Below are positions 12,046-24,895 of a DNA stretch of 64,000 nucleotides, in pieces (the first letter of the stretch is position 1; each line of letters starts with the position of its first letter). The notes under the pieces are model-generated. The model was given only the letters and a program-made list of their open reading frames with translations. It searched no databases and was not told where the DNA came from. The stretch is from Cyprinodon diabolis (taxonomy: Eukaryota > Chordata > Actinopteri > Cyprinodontiformes > Cyprinodontidae), in NCBI GenBank assembly GCA_030533445.1, contig CM060065.1, positions 24,214,974-24,278,973 on the forward strand, written 5' to 3'. Made by a program: the position numbers and the translations under genes.

Positions 12046-12889
12046 AAAGGTAGAAGAGTCTTGTGCAAGAAAGGAAGAAGAAGCCACCTTGCCTCATTGA
12101 AATGATCTTCTGAACACTCATTTCCACACCCATGTGACTGCAGTCACAAGTGCCCCACTGCACCCTAACTGCAGGAGCATTGATCTCCTTTGATTTCTAA
12201 ATGGGGCTGTAGAGTTTCGGGCCCTTCAGCCCAACAGCCCATCCACCCATACCTCCATCTGGTAGAAGGACTGTTGAAAAGATGCGGTGGCCTTTTGGGG
12301 GTGTGACCAAAGGGGTGGCACCAGGGTTTAGAGGCAGAAATTGTATCCCTCGTTCCATCCTGACAAATTTTCTAATTTCCTTTGCCTCCATGCTTTGTCC
12401 TAAATTCCTACCCCTAATCTTTTTTTAAAAAACAGTTTCTCTTACCCCCCTCTCATCTCCTACCTCTATTCAATCTTATTTGAGTGCATTGAGAAACAAC
12501 ATAACTGAGGGCTAGTGTTAACCACCTTCAATTTGGATGAAAGATTTTTGCATGTTTACATTTAAAAGTAGGCATTAAAATATTTTAATATTCTATTAGG
12601 ATTTCTGAAACTAACAAAACAGAATATTTCTATGCTGTTGGGACATTTTGATTTAAAAAACAAATATTAAGGTAGGGCAAGAAAATAATGAGGATGTTTG
12701 AAAACTACATCTTCTCTAGAATAAAATTGCCCCAACGAGCAGCTATGTACAAAGATTTTATGCAAATGACTACACACATCATTATGTGCATTCTTTTAGT
12801 TAAATTCTCAAATTATTTAAAAACAAAATTACAAGGCGGCACCCTGCAGGAGTAATGTCTTTGCTATTTTTTTCTAAGCTGCATCAACC

Positions 12890-13100
12890 GTCGAGGTGTA
12901 AGCATACAACATATTAATTTGAGACAGATTACAGGGAAATCACATTTTTTAATGGGCAGTGGCTCAAGCACTCAATTCTAATTACACATCCTCATGCTGA
13001 AAATTAGGTAGCTTTAGGTGCAGCTCACATTAATGAATTCAGCAGTTAACTACAGCTCCATCTGCTGCTTTATAGCACTCTAAGTAAACTAGAGCAGTGT
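12890..13100. other. Candidate conserved non-coding element
   Basis: A unique block with several TAAT/ATTA words (CATATTAATTTGAG, TTCTAATTACAC, CACATTAATGAATTC) and CAGCTG-like E-box neighbours (CTACAGCTCCATCTGCTG). No coding potential. Function inferred only. Confidence 0.33.
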
Positions 13101-13289
13101 TTTTCCAAGTGGGGCCCTTAAATATATATAGATATTTGAATCATATGTTCTAGATATTCATTTTTTCAAGATACCAGCAATTTTTTAAAAAAAAGCTGCT
13201 TGCTTAAAAAAAAAAAAAAAAGACTTAACTGCTATTGCACCAATACTGAAACATTGAATTTTTCTAGGCAATAGGTTGCCATGGGTTAT

Positions 13290-13313
13290 AATCATATATA
13301 TATACTACTGTTT

Positions 13314-13393
<80 letters not shown>

Positions 13394-13400
13394 ACAGTAA
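13290..13400. repeat. (TA)n microsatellite with palindromic flanks
   Basis: An uninterrupted AT dinucleotide tract of roughly 70 bases is bracketed by inverted flanks, CTACTGTTTTTTATTT on the left and AAATAAAACAGTA on the right, so the whole block can fold into one long hairpin. Confidence 0.9.
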
Positions 13401-13641
13401 GGACTGCTATTAAAAATAACTAATAAAGAAAAATCAGAATGTCTTATTGGTTGGAGAAATTTAAAAGGCAGTTATATTTTTTACATGTAGTCACAATTTC
13501 GAGTTAGCTTAAAGACGAGTTAGTTTACCTGAATATTTCACACTTATTTTTTGTTTGAAATAGTAAATATCTTCTGATGTATATGGCTTTTCCCAATTTG
13601 CTTTTTTTTTTGGGGCTTACATTGCATGTGATACTGAAGGA

Positions 13642-13656
13642 CCACTAGATGGTGCC
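13642..13656 (+). promoter_or_regulatory. CTCF-like motif
   Basis: CCACTAGATGGTGCC resembles the CTCF core (CCASYAGRKGGCRC) with one mismatch. This is a motif match only. Confidence 0.3.
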
Positions 13657-14329
13657 AGACCTTCTTCTTGAAGGGATGTTGAGAAAAATTGAACAATTTA
13701 GGTGGTTTAAGCTTTTCCTATTTTTAGTTTTCTTTATACATGTATTTGAGATTCCTCTTAACCAGTATCAGAGCTGAAATTTAACTGAGCAGGTCACACC
13801 AAACAGATAGACAGGGACCGACTGTGGACTAAGAATTTTCATGTACATGCATTAAAATGATTAAGGAAAACAAAGATAAATTAGACCAAATCTACTAATT
13901 CCACAATATTAAGTGGATCTAGTGGGTTACATTCTGTTTCACTATTCCGTTTATCACAGATATCACCGCACCCTAAGTGTTCAGACACCTAGTATTTCAT
14001 TCCTAAAAGATAAAAGCATCATTAAACCTGTTTTAATGTGTATTCCTTTGCCCGAAGCTTTAGGTAACTTAAAATGCAGGAATAGCTGACACACGCCAGC
14101 CACCTGGGGTCTAGTATTGTCTTGCATTACTGTAGGTAACCACACCAGCATTTGGTCTTACTATGGGTCTGAGGATTTTATCTCACAGCACAGCCATCAT
14201 GGATGAGCTGCACTACTTTAGCCACTTATGTGGGCTTTAGAGTCTGACTCATGTTACCACAATCACCACCAACATTCAAAAGTGACCAAAACAATTAACT
14301 AAAGCATAGCTATTGAGAAATGGAATGTA

Positions 14330-14540
14330 GTCCCCACCTGTAGAACCACTCCTTTAATGAGTGCGTCTTGTTAATTGCCAATAATTTCCACCTGTTGTCT
14401 AATCCAATTGCAAAACAGGATGTGGAATTCATTGTCTATCAGTGTTGCTTCCTAAATGGACAGTTTGATTTTGTAGTAGTTTAGTTCAATTTAAGTTATA
14501 TTGTGTTCCCTTTATATTTTTTGACAGTGTATTAAAATAC
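14330..14540 (+). repeat. Dispersed-repeat remnant
   Basis: The block with ATCAGTGTTGCTTCCTAA, GGACAGTTTGATTT and CCCTTTATATTTTTTGACAG resembles the terminal part of a repeat I have seen in other fish sequences. Family and boundaries cannot be named from this copy. Confidence 0.35.
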
Positions 14541-15889
14541 ATTTTATTTTAATAACAACATGCTGATTGTCTTTAGCTGTTAAAAAAAAATCTTCTAACT
14601 TCCCTTCTAGTGGCTGACACTGCCTACCGCATGCCTGCTCATCAAATGCTACAGCATCCTAGAGTTACAGTAGTGCTGCTGTTGTTGTTCTTTTGAAGTT
14701 TTCATCAGATTACCTTAGACACACTTTAGTTAATGATTTTAAATGGAAGAACATGATCAAATACGTTCATTAGTGTATTTCTTAAGCATGGTTGATTCTT
14801 AAAGCTTTATATTACCGGCTCAAACCAAAACTGTCATCAAGCATTGATGACAGTATTGCAGGGAGTATTGCAGATTTATACAGGCTTTTAGTGTTGAATA
14901 GTTCCACACAGCTGAGTTTAAGACACACAAATCTGAAAACAAGAAGGCTATCAGCATTGATGAAAACCCAACCTGTGAGTCAACAAAGGCAAAACTGTAG
15001 GGATATGTCTACAGCAGTGAAGCAAAAATGCTTCTTCAACACAGCAAAAAAATAAATAAAATGAAGAAACAGAGGGAACAAATGTTCCAAACTGCATGAG
15101 ATTATATAAGAGTTGTTCTGGACAGTGTTGAAGAAGTGTCAAAATAACTAGATTCATATGAAATTATTTAATATCTCCCAAAAAACATTACCCTTCGAGG
15201 TTCAGCTCAAGCAGTGCTGCCTTATACCAAATGAAAAGGCCCCACTGTGCTATTTGACCTGCTGCACAACAGCAAGATTTTCTCCACTAGGGATTGAAAA
15301 AAAACCCTAAAGAAGCTAAAATACCTGTTTATACCTTTTTATACAGAGAAGTTATCGATGGAGAATTATATTTTTCTTAACCAGGTATACACATACTACA
15401 AGATAGCCTCAGTGGAAAAAAATACCAGGGAAACTTAAGAAATGCATCAAAATTTGTTGAACATGTTTTGTAGTCAATAGCTGGTAATAAATATCATTGA
15501 TATTATGTTCCTGTTTTTATTATAATTTTTTTTCTGTACATTTTATCCTTATCTCGTTTCACCACTACATCCAAAAATAGTAAATAAATAGGTTTAAACA
15601 TGCCAAACCTGAAACAGATGTAAATTAATGTGCTGTGTTAAATCGAATCTTTTACAAATGTTCACCCTACTGTGACAAAATTACCCTGCCAAAGTGTGAT
15701 TTGAGTTTTAATAATTGCATTTTTAACTGTTATAGAGATTAAAATAGAATACAAACAATTAATCTGGGTATAATGTCACAACATTCAAGTAGGCACTAGG
15801 GATTTTGCTTCCTTTGTGCTCTGACCTCTCAATCCCAAAGCACTGCATATGCAGCAACTGCACCCACTCTGTGTCAAAACAGAGAAACT

Positions 15890-16170
15890 GTCACACAGGC
15901 TGGTTACTCTCCATCTAAATGCAGAGGATTGGGAGCGAGGGCAGCCACGGGTCTAATCTCGTTTGGAGGCCACTGAAAGCAGCAGCATCTACTTTGAGGG
16001 CACTGCCATTCAAGCACAGTTTTTTTCTCCTGCTGTAGAGAGAATAATCCCCAGCACAGATACAACATTAGCGTATCCAAGCATAACACACAGAGGGTGA
16101 ATTTCAAATCCGCCCATTTGCATCTTGAAGTGAATGAGTGCCAACAATGGGGCCCATGTTCCTCCAAAGG
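15890..16170. other. Candidate conserved non-coding element
   Basis: A block of about 280 bases with balanced GC between AT-rich neighbours, no repeat structure. An 87-codon minus-strand frame covers it but resembles no protein family, and the stretch reads more like an enhancer block than an exon. Confidence 0.28.
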
Positions 16171-17049
16171 CTTTATGTTTTATATATGTATGTTTTCAAG
16201 AAGCAAGCGGTTGATGTTAAAAGCAGCTTGCCAAAAGAAAAAGACTGCTCTGCTACTGTAGCATTGCTGACATGATGAATTTCTCTAGGGCACAGTTGAA
16301 CCCCCACTATGTTCAACACTGAGAGTGCCACAAGGGGGCCTCAAAAATTGGAGGGTGCCTCTGTTTCCAAATAAGAGTGAGGACCAGTTTCAATTTTTAA
16401 TCTTTGGAGTGAAGACATTTTTAGAAAGTGAAACCATTTTGGCTGGTATAACCAACTATTTTGCTAACAGTTAGGTTTAGGGCTGAGGTACCGTGGCTGA
16501 CAATTGCAAATGCACACTTTCCACTTTGACAAGATGCAAAACAATTTGTGATTAAAACTCCAGAACAAACAAGAACAAAAAATGAATGCAAAAGATAAAT
16601 GCTGCAAATAAAAAAGAAGCAAGCCACAAAGGTGATAATGTGGAGCAAACAGCAAAACATCCTGCATCTGATTTAAAACATTAAACACATCGCAACAGAA
16701 AAATGCTATAATCACTAAAAGTAGAAGCAAAAACAAAAATAAGAAATGCTGGCAACAAAATGCTGCATAAAAAAAAACAAGATGCTGCAATCATAGAAAG
16801 AAAATAATGCAACAGCTGTAAACACTAAAAAAACCAAAAGTGCTCTAGACCACTAGAAGAATAGAACCAAGAACTAATCGGATCAGAGGCTGTTTCTCAA
16901 TATGCTCGTGAAATGTCATGAGCCTAAACCGCAGTGTCACACTCCATACCATCAGCTCATTTGGGCAAGCAGATATTTCATCGAGGTCATCATAAATAAT
17001 GTTATCATGGTACTAATAGTACTTATTTCTATCCTTATAGCTAATGTGG

Positions 17050-17775
17050 AGGATTTTCGTGAGTTTCTTGAAGGACCAACCCTCTGCACTTTAAAAAAAC
17101 ATGCACATACACAACCCTGTACCCGCTCCCAAGAGGGAACTCCTATGTGTGCAAGAGCACCTTTTAAACAGAGCATGCACAAGGAGAAATGGGCTCTTGC
17201 ATGCTCTGTTTAAAAGTTGCTGCTCTTATAGCTCATACAGGCTTGAATGTCCGCTCTAACCCATAGATCCCTCAATCATTCAATTACATTTTGCTTCCCG
17301 TTGGCCACGTAACACCGCCTCCACCGCACGGTGCTTGCACCATCTTTTTTATTAATCACCGTTGTCGGGTAGCTACAGCCTATGGCGACAACGGGCCGCT
17401 GTCACAGCAAATCCCACTATGCTTTGCGAGGAGAGCTCTCCGCGCAAAGCGTTCCGGGATATATCTGCCTCTTCTGAGGCATTTCTTTTCTTCTCATACA
17501 CTTTGTAGACACTTTTTCTCTTACAACCCTCTGCAATTTTCAAAGAACCACAGTAAGAAAGGTAAGCTTCAATGGCTGTCTGAAAGCATAGCTTACCAAA
17601 CATATACATATGCCTGAAAGTGCGCATGCGCAGAAATGAATAGCTAAGTGGGAAAAAGCTTGTAGGACATACGTAAATATATCACTGGAATGATTGACAA
17701 TTAAGGGACCACTTATTTAGATGATCCACCCGGAAATAAAAGATAGTCCTGTATACCTTTAAATCACTAAAGAAT
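17050..17775 (+). repeat. Dispersed repeat, copy 1 (long form)
   Basis: It shares with 58600-58985 the words GAGCATGCAC, GCATGCTCT.TTTAAA, GAATGATTGACAATTAAG and TTATTTAGATGATCCACCC in the same order and orientation. This copy is about 330 bases longer because of a segment (about 17260-17620) missing from the other. It also holds the perfect hairpin at 17161-17216. Confidence 0.65.
17161..17216. repeat. Perfect 18-bp hairpin
   Basis: The arms CTTTTAAACAGAGCATGC and GCATGCTCTGTTTAAAAG are exact reverse complements around a 20-base loop. The paralogous copy at 58.7 kb keeps only the inner part. Confidence 0.9.
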
Positions 17776-18479
17776 ACATTTTTTATGACATTTCTGAGAA
17801 AAATGTATGCTTATTCAATTTTCTCCGTTAAAAAACTTGTCTGATGTCATCAGCAGACATGATCAGGGTAGTTGTTTATATATTAGACGTGACAGGTCTG
17901 GTGTGTTGACATCCATAGGTTGAGCTCAATGCTATTACGTTAATTAGCTTGCGAAGTCGTTTGAGACGTCTAGTTATTTTTTTCTCTTGCACAATTTTGT
18001 TTGTGATTACATCCATTTTTGTTTGCATTTGTTTTGTTAATTGTAGGTTTTTCCTTTGTTTGCAGCATTTCTCTTTTGCATTTTTTGTGCTTGCTTGCTT
18101 TGGAGTTTGCATCACATGTGGTTTTGGATCAGTGTTTATTCAGGCAGTTGTTTATTTAGTCAGTTTGTTTTTTCATTTAAAACCTAAAATGAAGAAAACA
18201 AATACACAATACAATTTTTGTTTTTCGTTCATCTAACCAAAACAACAAAAGACGGATAACGAACCACTATCGTGTGTGCTTTTGTTTTTTCATTTTGGGT
18301 TTCAAATAATTTTGGGAGATAATAAACACAGACTGCATCTGATTTCATAGTTTACTGTGCGTTTGCACCTGTCAGCCATCGTACTAAGGGTTCATCTGGG
18401 TCAGGGTTAGGGTGAGGTATGCACTGGTAATGATTGGGTTTAGTGTTATTTTTAGGGTTAGGGCTTACAAAGTAAGTTG

Positions 18480-19355
18480 AAAATGACTGAAAATCGATTG
18501 AAGCCAATGGGAGTCAACACATAGACCCCACTCCCTATGGCAAGACAAAAGTATGTGTGTGAGTGCAATAATTTTGTCTTGATCATTATCTTAAAATGTA
18601 ATCCAATTAATTAAATAGGCGTCAACAATGATTATTTAACAACTGTAAAGTATAGTTTATAATAGGAGAACTTCCCCAGGAAAACTGACTGAGTCAGGTA
18701 GTAGGTGTATCAAGGGCAGTGTTAACTTGAAACGCCAAATACAGATTGCTCTAGTCTGAGCCCACAGAATTTACAAAGGCTACTTTCCCACTGAAATCAG
18801 TGGGTTAACCCACTAACAATTGACATTTGGCTAATTTCTTTTTGCATGCGGCACAAAAAGTAGACCTGACACACACTGCATGTCCTCTGTACTAACAATG
18901 CCTTTCAGGTGTCGCCATCAAGCTGGGTTAGCACTGATGAAGTCATCAGTGCAACAGAAATCAGGAAAGTAAACAGTGGAGGGTAATATTGAGGGGAGCA
19001 AGAGCGTGGTCAGTTTACTTTATTGTTTCACTCTTTTGTCAATCCGAAACTCTCTTGCCACTGCTGTTCCAAGCAGAGGTGTTTTGGTTTGTTATATCAG
19101 ATTTGACTGGTGCTATATTGTGACGTACATATGTTGCGCTCAAGGGTAGGTGTAAAAAAAAATCACAAAATTGAGTGAAAGCCTAATTCTGATTTCTTTT
19201 TAATATGTGGTAAGCCATAGGGAGCAAAAGAAAGTAAAGAGAATTGTATTTATTCTCATAATAAAGTAACAAAATATGTACGGTAATACAGGGATCAGTA
19301 TTAGTTATTATTACTAGGTTATGCTGATGAAGGTCATAGTCATTCCTTAAAAATT
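18480..19355. other. Intergenic DNA, no gene seen
   Basis: It follows two short TTAGGG-like words (18405-18470) that are too few to be a telomere tract. Nothing else recognised. Confidence 0.4.
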
Positions 19356-19680
19356 AAAAAAAATATCCACTGGACTTGGTTTCCAAGATTTGAAGACGTT
19401 TCGCCACCTCTCCAGGAAGCTTTCTCAATTCAAATGTCTGGATCCGCAGTGAGTTTGAGTCTTATATAGACAAAGTCTTGTATCGCTTGGAAACATGCAA
19501 ATGGTAACCAATGAATGGGTCGTTTGGTTAGCCTGTAATATCTGAAACCTGTCTATGATTCTGAGGATCAGTCGTTAAAGGGGGGGAATTGCCTTTAAGG
19601 GGGGGATTATCTCCTGTAATACTTGAAACCTGTCTATGATTGTTAAGAGTCGGTCAGTCGTATTACTAGGTCAACATGAT
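19355..19680 (+). repeat. Dispersed repeat of the GAAGACGTTTCGCC family
   Basis: It starts with AATATCCACTGGACTTGGTT and GAAGACGTTTCGCCACCTCT. The same family appears near 30060-30410 (reverse) and 36150-36450 (forward). An internal segment (ACCTGTCTATGATT ... GTCGGTCA) is tandemly duplicated here. Confidence 0.6.
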
Positions 19681-22600
19681 ATACTGGCATGTCTTAATCA
19701 TTTAGCTATCATTATCTGCATGCAACACCAATTTGCTTACATGGTTTTGGGGAAAAAATACTTTCAAAGTTTTTAGCTTTTTGCTGGTCTGGCTGTTTTC
19801 CTCAAAATCTTGACACACACACACTGTGAAGTACTGCACGGCCTCTGATCCAAGACATTAGAAGTTTGCTCTTGTGGTGCTTTTAGAGGCAGCTTGAAAA
19901 AAACCATTACTGCATGTAAATGACGGATTAAACCTTTTGTAGTGGCTGAAAGAAAATTGGGAAGGAGATGCAAAGGGCACAGATTTGGAAAGTGGGGAGG
20001 ACATGTCCCACATGTAGTGCCTAACCCCTAAACCTTCCTCATCTGTCTCTGAGTGTCTCATTTTAAAATTTAAATAAAATGTTCAAACAAAGGACAGTGA
20101 ATGCAACTAAGAGCAGAGGAACATAAATACTTATTTTTCCTTATTTCAACATTTCATCAGGGACACAAACTATGATTAAACGCAAAAGGTACTTTTATGT
20201 GAGAAATAACTCACAGATTCTCCAAATTACAGACTTGTAATTGCCTTTTTAGTAGATTAATTCAGATCCTATTCAAACGCTGTAGTGTGTTTACACAACA
20301 TACTAATTTTCAAGTCCTTTCAAATGAGGGATGCAATTATATTGACCATCAGAGACCTGACCTTTGGCAAATGTTTCACTCTTCGACTAGACTTTTATCA
20401 TTACATTGATCTAAAATAATATTTCTTTCCTTAGACTGTGCGTCTGAGGAATTAAATATATTAGTATAATTCCAATCCCATGAATAAACTTTTTGGACAT
20501 AATAATACAAGCGAAATACTAAGGTTCTTTTTCTTTCTGCTTAGAATGCAGTTCTCTTTTCAAATGAAAGTATCCTTGGGTTTTCCAGTCCCTAAATACA
20601 GTAGAGAACATCTTCCAGCTGGGGTTGGGCGATATAGCCCTGAAATTTTAAATTTGATACAAAACTTTTGTGGTTATGATGAAAGTCATGACAAAAATCT
20701 TCATAATTTACTTCTTCTTTAATAATTGCCTTTCTTCTTTCTTTTTTAGCAGTTGCATTTCTTTGACAGCATTTCAATGCATTCATTAGGTAGCCTTTTC
20801 AACAACATTCAAAGACTGATTATTAAAGTTTATTGTTTCTAAAACCACTTTCTCATAGTTTTGGTTGTTTTTTGTTAAACAAATATTAAAACAACTAGAT
20901 AAATAAGTAACATTGGTATGATCATTAAAGTCAGTTTCTCAATTTACAGTGGTGGAACTAAACTTGACTAGACTGCTGTTGGAGGGCTAGATGGTGACAA
21001 GGCTTCCTCAAGGAGACAACGGGCCAAAAAAATGAATGTGTGTTCGATTTTAAAGGCTACATCCTCCAAAGTCTATCTGGACTGGATCCTTTGAGGTCTG
21101 TGAAAATAAGGAGACCGGAAGAGGTTTGGATGTGGATTGAAACAGGTCTAGCCTTCCACAGCTTTCACCGCCGTACGCTCTGTCGCTTAGCAAATGTGTG
21201 TGTGACACACAAAGCAGGAAAAGGATGAATACAGAACTTTTCACTACTGTTTCTTTTTATTTCTTTTTTTTATTGTAAAGCAAAAAAAGGCTATACTCAT
21301 GAGAATACAGAGTGGAATAATGGTGACAACCACTGGGAGCATGAACCGATAAAAGCAAATGTGATGATATAAAAGGGGTAGGAAGATATAAATAAATCTA
21401 AACAATGTATGTATAAAAAATATATCTGCATCTCTTAAATTCAACAACAATAAATATTTAGTTAAGCAAATTGTGCAAAACAGCAATTAAAAAAAGAAAA
21501 GAAAATCTATTCAATAGTAAATAGGATCATCAAATAAATATATAAACATTGACAAGGAACAATCACTACTGTGAAAAAGATATAAGACGTAAGGGGTAGT
21601 TAAGAATGACATTAGACAAAAAAGTATAGTCTTTTAGAATTGGTGGTAGACATTTTGTTTAAGGAAAGAGTAAGTATATTTATTTCATTTTTAAATGCTA
21701 TGATTGTAGGGAGAGTTTTGTTAAGACGACATTTGAGTATGAAAAATTTGACCATAATAATTATGTTATTAATTATAAATTGTATTTGTGTATCTTGGGT
21801 AAAAACATCAAATTTCATTGCAGAGGTGAAGAGAAAATTTATGTTAAGAATTTAAGAGTAACCAGTTATGAACTGAAGATAAAAAAGGTTTGGGTTTTAC
21901 TTCATAAAAAAAAAAAGAGATGTTCAGTTCATTCCTCTTCTTGCTCACATAGACAACATTTGTCTACAGTGAATTTAAATTTGGAGCAAATTAACTGCTT
22001 GGAAGAATAAATGTAATTTAAAGTTTTGAAAAGTTTTGAATCTGTTTATGTTTAGGCGGATTAGCAAAATTTAAGATATGTGGTTCTTGATGCATGGATA
22101 TCAATTTTGGACCATCATAATAACAGGCAAAGTCTTTAAATTGGATTAGGATATAATATATTCTATTATATTAATTCCTTCACTAATGTATTTTTTAAGT
22201 TTTGTAACTGGAATATTACTGAGGCGACTGTGAAGGAAAATGATCAACGTTTGTGGGATATAATCTATCATTTGGCCAAATTCCTGTGATGAGAATTAGA
22301 AATTATATATACTATTTAAATCATCCATTGACAATAAGTCTCCATCTCTTCTCATTGCTGTTCTCTTTGCTAATAACATTTCCGAGGTGCTTCAACAGCA
22401 GTACCGTATGAGATTTATAGTCCCCACACTGCAGATATATTAGAATCTGTCCTCAAATGTCAGCCAAACCAATTTACAACTAACTGTTTATTTTCTTAAC
22501 TATTTAATTTCAGACAGAACTATTCAATAACTTGAATTATATTTAACTGCACTTCCAATATTCACCACAGTACGACGGCAAGTACTTTCTTCCTCTGAGC

Positions 22601-23820
22601 CCTGAGCAGCCAGCTTACTTGGACTCACAATGAATCACGGGATATCCAAGGCTACGTAGGATACACCGGATGCATCCTTCAAAACGGGCAAAAAGAAGGA
22701 TGCTTTTGTCAGCCGCATAACGAGAAGTCTTGCAATGCGAACTCACTATGATGTAATCGTCCTACAAATCTGGCATTCAGAGGACGCAGCCCCTGAATTC
22801 AAACTCATGAGTTTGTTATTCAATAATTTCTAACTGGAGTTTCTGAACACTTAATGAAAAATATTTAATAAATATAAGGCACAAAGTAGATAAGATTTAC
22901 AAATGTAATTTGAAGTTTAGAAAAAAATTAACTTCTTTCTAGGAATCTGGACAAATGTATTTGTCGTCCAAAAGCAGGGACTGTCAGGGTTTGCTTGAAG
23001 GAACAGGGAAAGCAGAGTCGAAGTTTAACACACCTCTCTGCAGCTTCTCTACTGTTACCCACTCATTACTTCATCCAGATACTTTAGTGTAATGCCCATA
23101 ACCAAAATCCCAAAAATTTGAAAAGAATCCTAAAAGAGTAAATCATGATAATCTTATTAAAATTACAATAACTCCAATTGGGGAAAACGTTATAACTATT
23201 GAATGTGGTTTATTTATCATAAGATCTCTTTTTTCAAAAGTCTGTTAGTTAATGAATTGTGTTATTTAATTTTATTATATTTGATTTATGTTGTCTTATA
23301 AAAACTTTGCTGCAGCAAAAATATTATGTGAGCATAAATGAAGCAACTACATGTAATTATTTAAATTTTCACATACCCAGAAATTCTGGAAGAGGAAGGG
23401 GAGTAGTAAGTCTGACTTACTGATTATGTCATGATTGTGCCCTTTGTGGACTTCTGTTTAACCCTGTAAAACTCAAATAAAGAAAAACACACAAAAAACT
23501 TATCAACCACTCAGACGTTGTTGTAGGAGGCCTTTGAGGCTGAAAATTAAGTGTTTTCGAAAATGGTACGTTGTCATAAATCTTTACAGAAATGTAATTT
23601 TGCAACATTGGGCAGAATGGGGAGCAGAATTTCCTGTAATTGTACTCATTGTCTGAACAAAAATACATTTGCTGGGTTTTGCTTTTGCCCCAGAACATTA
23701 TAACATGAAAAATAATTTCTGTCATGTTGTTATGAACAGTTTTTTTTTTTTATTATTCCAGCAAAGATAACTTTTTATATACAATGATAGTCCCAAAAAC
23801 AGTCCCTGTCCTCTGAAAAA
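19680..23820. other. Long AT-rich intergenic stretch
   Basis: No coding exon recognised. A decayed word GGGTTGGGCGATATAG (20626-20641) is common in fish repeats. Positions 22560-22800 form a small GC-rich island with repeated AAGGATGC words, probably part of an unrecognised transposon. Confidence 0.4.
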
Positions 23821-24895
23821 CAGAGGTGAACATCGCATTTCCTGCACTAGGTATTCTTATACCCTTTACTGCAATGTCTGCACCGTCCTCTCTTGACCTT
23901 CATGGGGAAATGTCCAGTGAGGTCCATCGAGTGGGGTGTGTGCACATGATTTCTTGGAGGGAAAGTTTGGACCCCCAAGCTTATAGTGGCTCAGATTGTC
24001 CTGAGCTATCTCTATTGTTATGCCGCTATAGGCTTAGACTGCTGGAAGACATAGGGACCCCTTTTGATCATTCTGCTTCATTCTATTTCTATTCTCTCAT
24101 TCTGCAGTATTTGTTAGTTCAATCTCTAACATTATGCTCTCTCTATTTTTTCTCATAGAAGATTCATCTGGTCTGTTCCTGTTTAGCTGTGACACCATCC
24201 TGTTGAGAAATATGTGCTGTGCTGCTGAAGTCAACGCCTTTGGGGGGAGTGTTGGCCTAGTGACTAGAGCAGTGGTTAGAGCAGTGGGGCTGTTCTCTGA
24301 GAAGGTTGCAAGTACCCGGTTTAATCCCCCAGCCTGCACTCTGGGTCCCTGAGCAAGATCCTTAATCCCTGATTGCTCCCCTGCACCCCTGTGTGGCAGC
24401 CCACTGCTCCCCAAGGAGATGGCTTAAGATGCAGAAGTGATTTTCTCCATTGTGAGATCAATGACATTCACTTACTATTATTATTTATTTTTGTTTTTAG
24501 ATGTTGGAGCTTGGCCTGTTTTTCAGTGTAGTCCTGTTTCTCAGACTGTGACTAACTCTATGTGCTCACTTTCATCCTCAGACATGGGAGCTAGCTTGGA
24601 GCTTGTCTGCCTGGCTGTGTGTTTCCTGGACGGAGCTACTTCTCACAATCAGTCTGGTTCTGCTGGAGGTTTCTTCCTGTTAAAAGGGAATTTTCCTCTC
24701 CACTGTCGCTAAAGGCATTCTTGGTTTGAGGGATTGCTTTTGAGTCAATGAGTCGATGCAATTAGCTGGTTTTCCTTAGATAGAAAACGTTGAACCAGTC
24801 TGACTGTATGACCTGGTTTAATTGTCTCTGTAAAGTGCATGAGGTGACATGTAATGTGAATAAATAAAGTTAATTGAATTCAATTGAATTAAAAA
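23820..24895 (+). repeat. Dispersed fish repeat interrupted by a SINE
   Basis: The left part (about 23820-24175, with CCGCTATAGGCTTAGACTGC) and right part (about 24490-24895, with GCTGGAGGTTTCTTCCTGTT, CCACTGTCGCTA and a TTGAATTCAATTGAATT tail) look like one repeat commonly seen in fish gene flanks. The SINE at 24245-24475 splits it. The AATAAAG before the tail suggests a retroposed 3' end. Confidence 0.55.
24245..24475 (+). mobile_element. tRNA-derived SINE, copy 1
   Basis: A box A-like word TGGCCTAGTGACTAGAGCAG (partly duplicated as AGTGGTTAGAGC) is followed about 65 bases on by a box B-like GGTTTAATCCCC, then the body CTGGGTCCCTGAGCAAGATCC and CCACTGCTCCCC. It matches the minus-strand copies at 39379-39509 and 44350-44527. 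Confidence 0.7.

Larger units (their letters stand above)
16440..18480. repeat. Large inverted-repeat region with a nested repeat
   Basis: The left arm (about 16470-16830) read in reverse resembles the right arm (about 17960-18430): both contain GCAGCATTT.TCTTTTGCATT, TTTGGAGTTT/TCTGGAGTTT and a GTCAGCCA.CGTAC/GGTAC word. The arms are imperfect. A different dispersed repeat (17050-17770) lies between them. The structure is consistent with a non-autonomous DNA transposon with long inverted arms that later received an insertion. Confidence 0.6.

Noticed and set aside
18405..18470. TTAGGG-like words as an interstitial telomere
   Set aside because: Only two short imperfect runs; such words are common in fish repeats.
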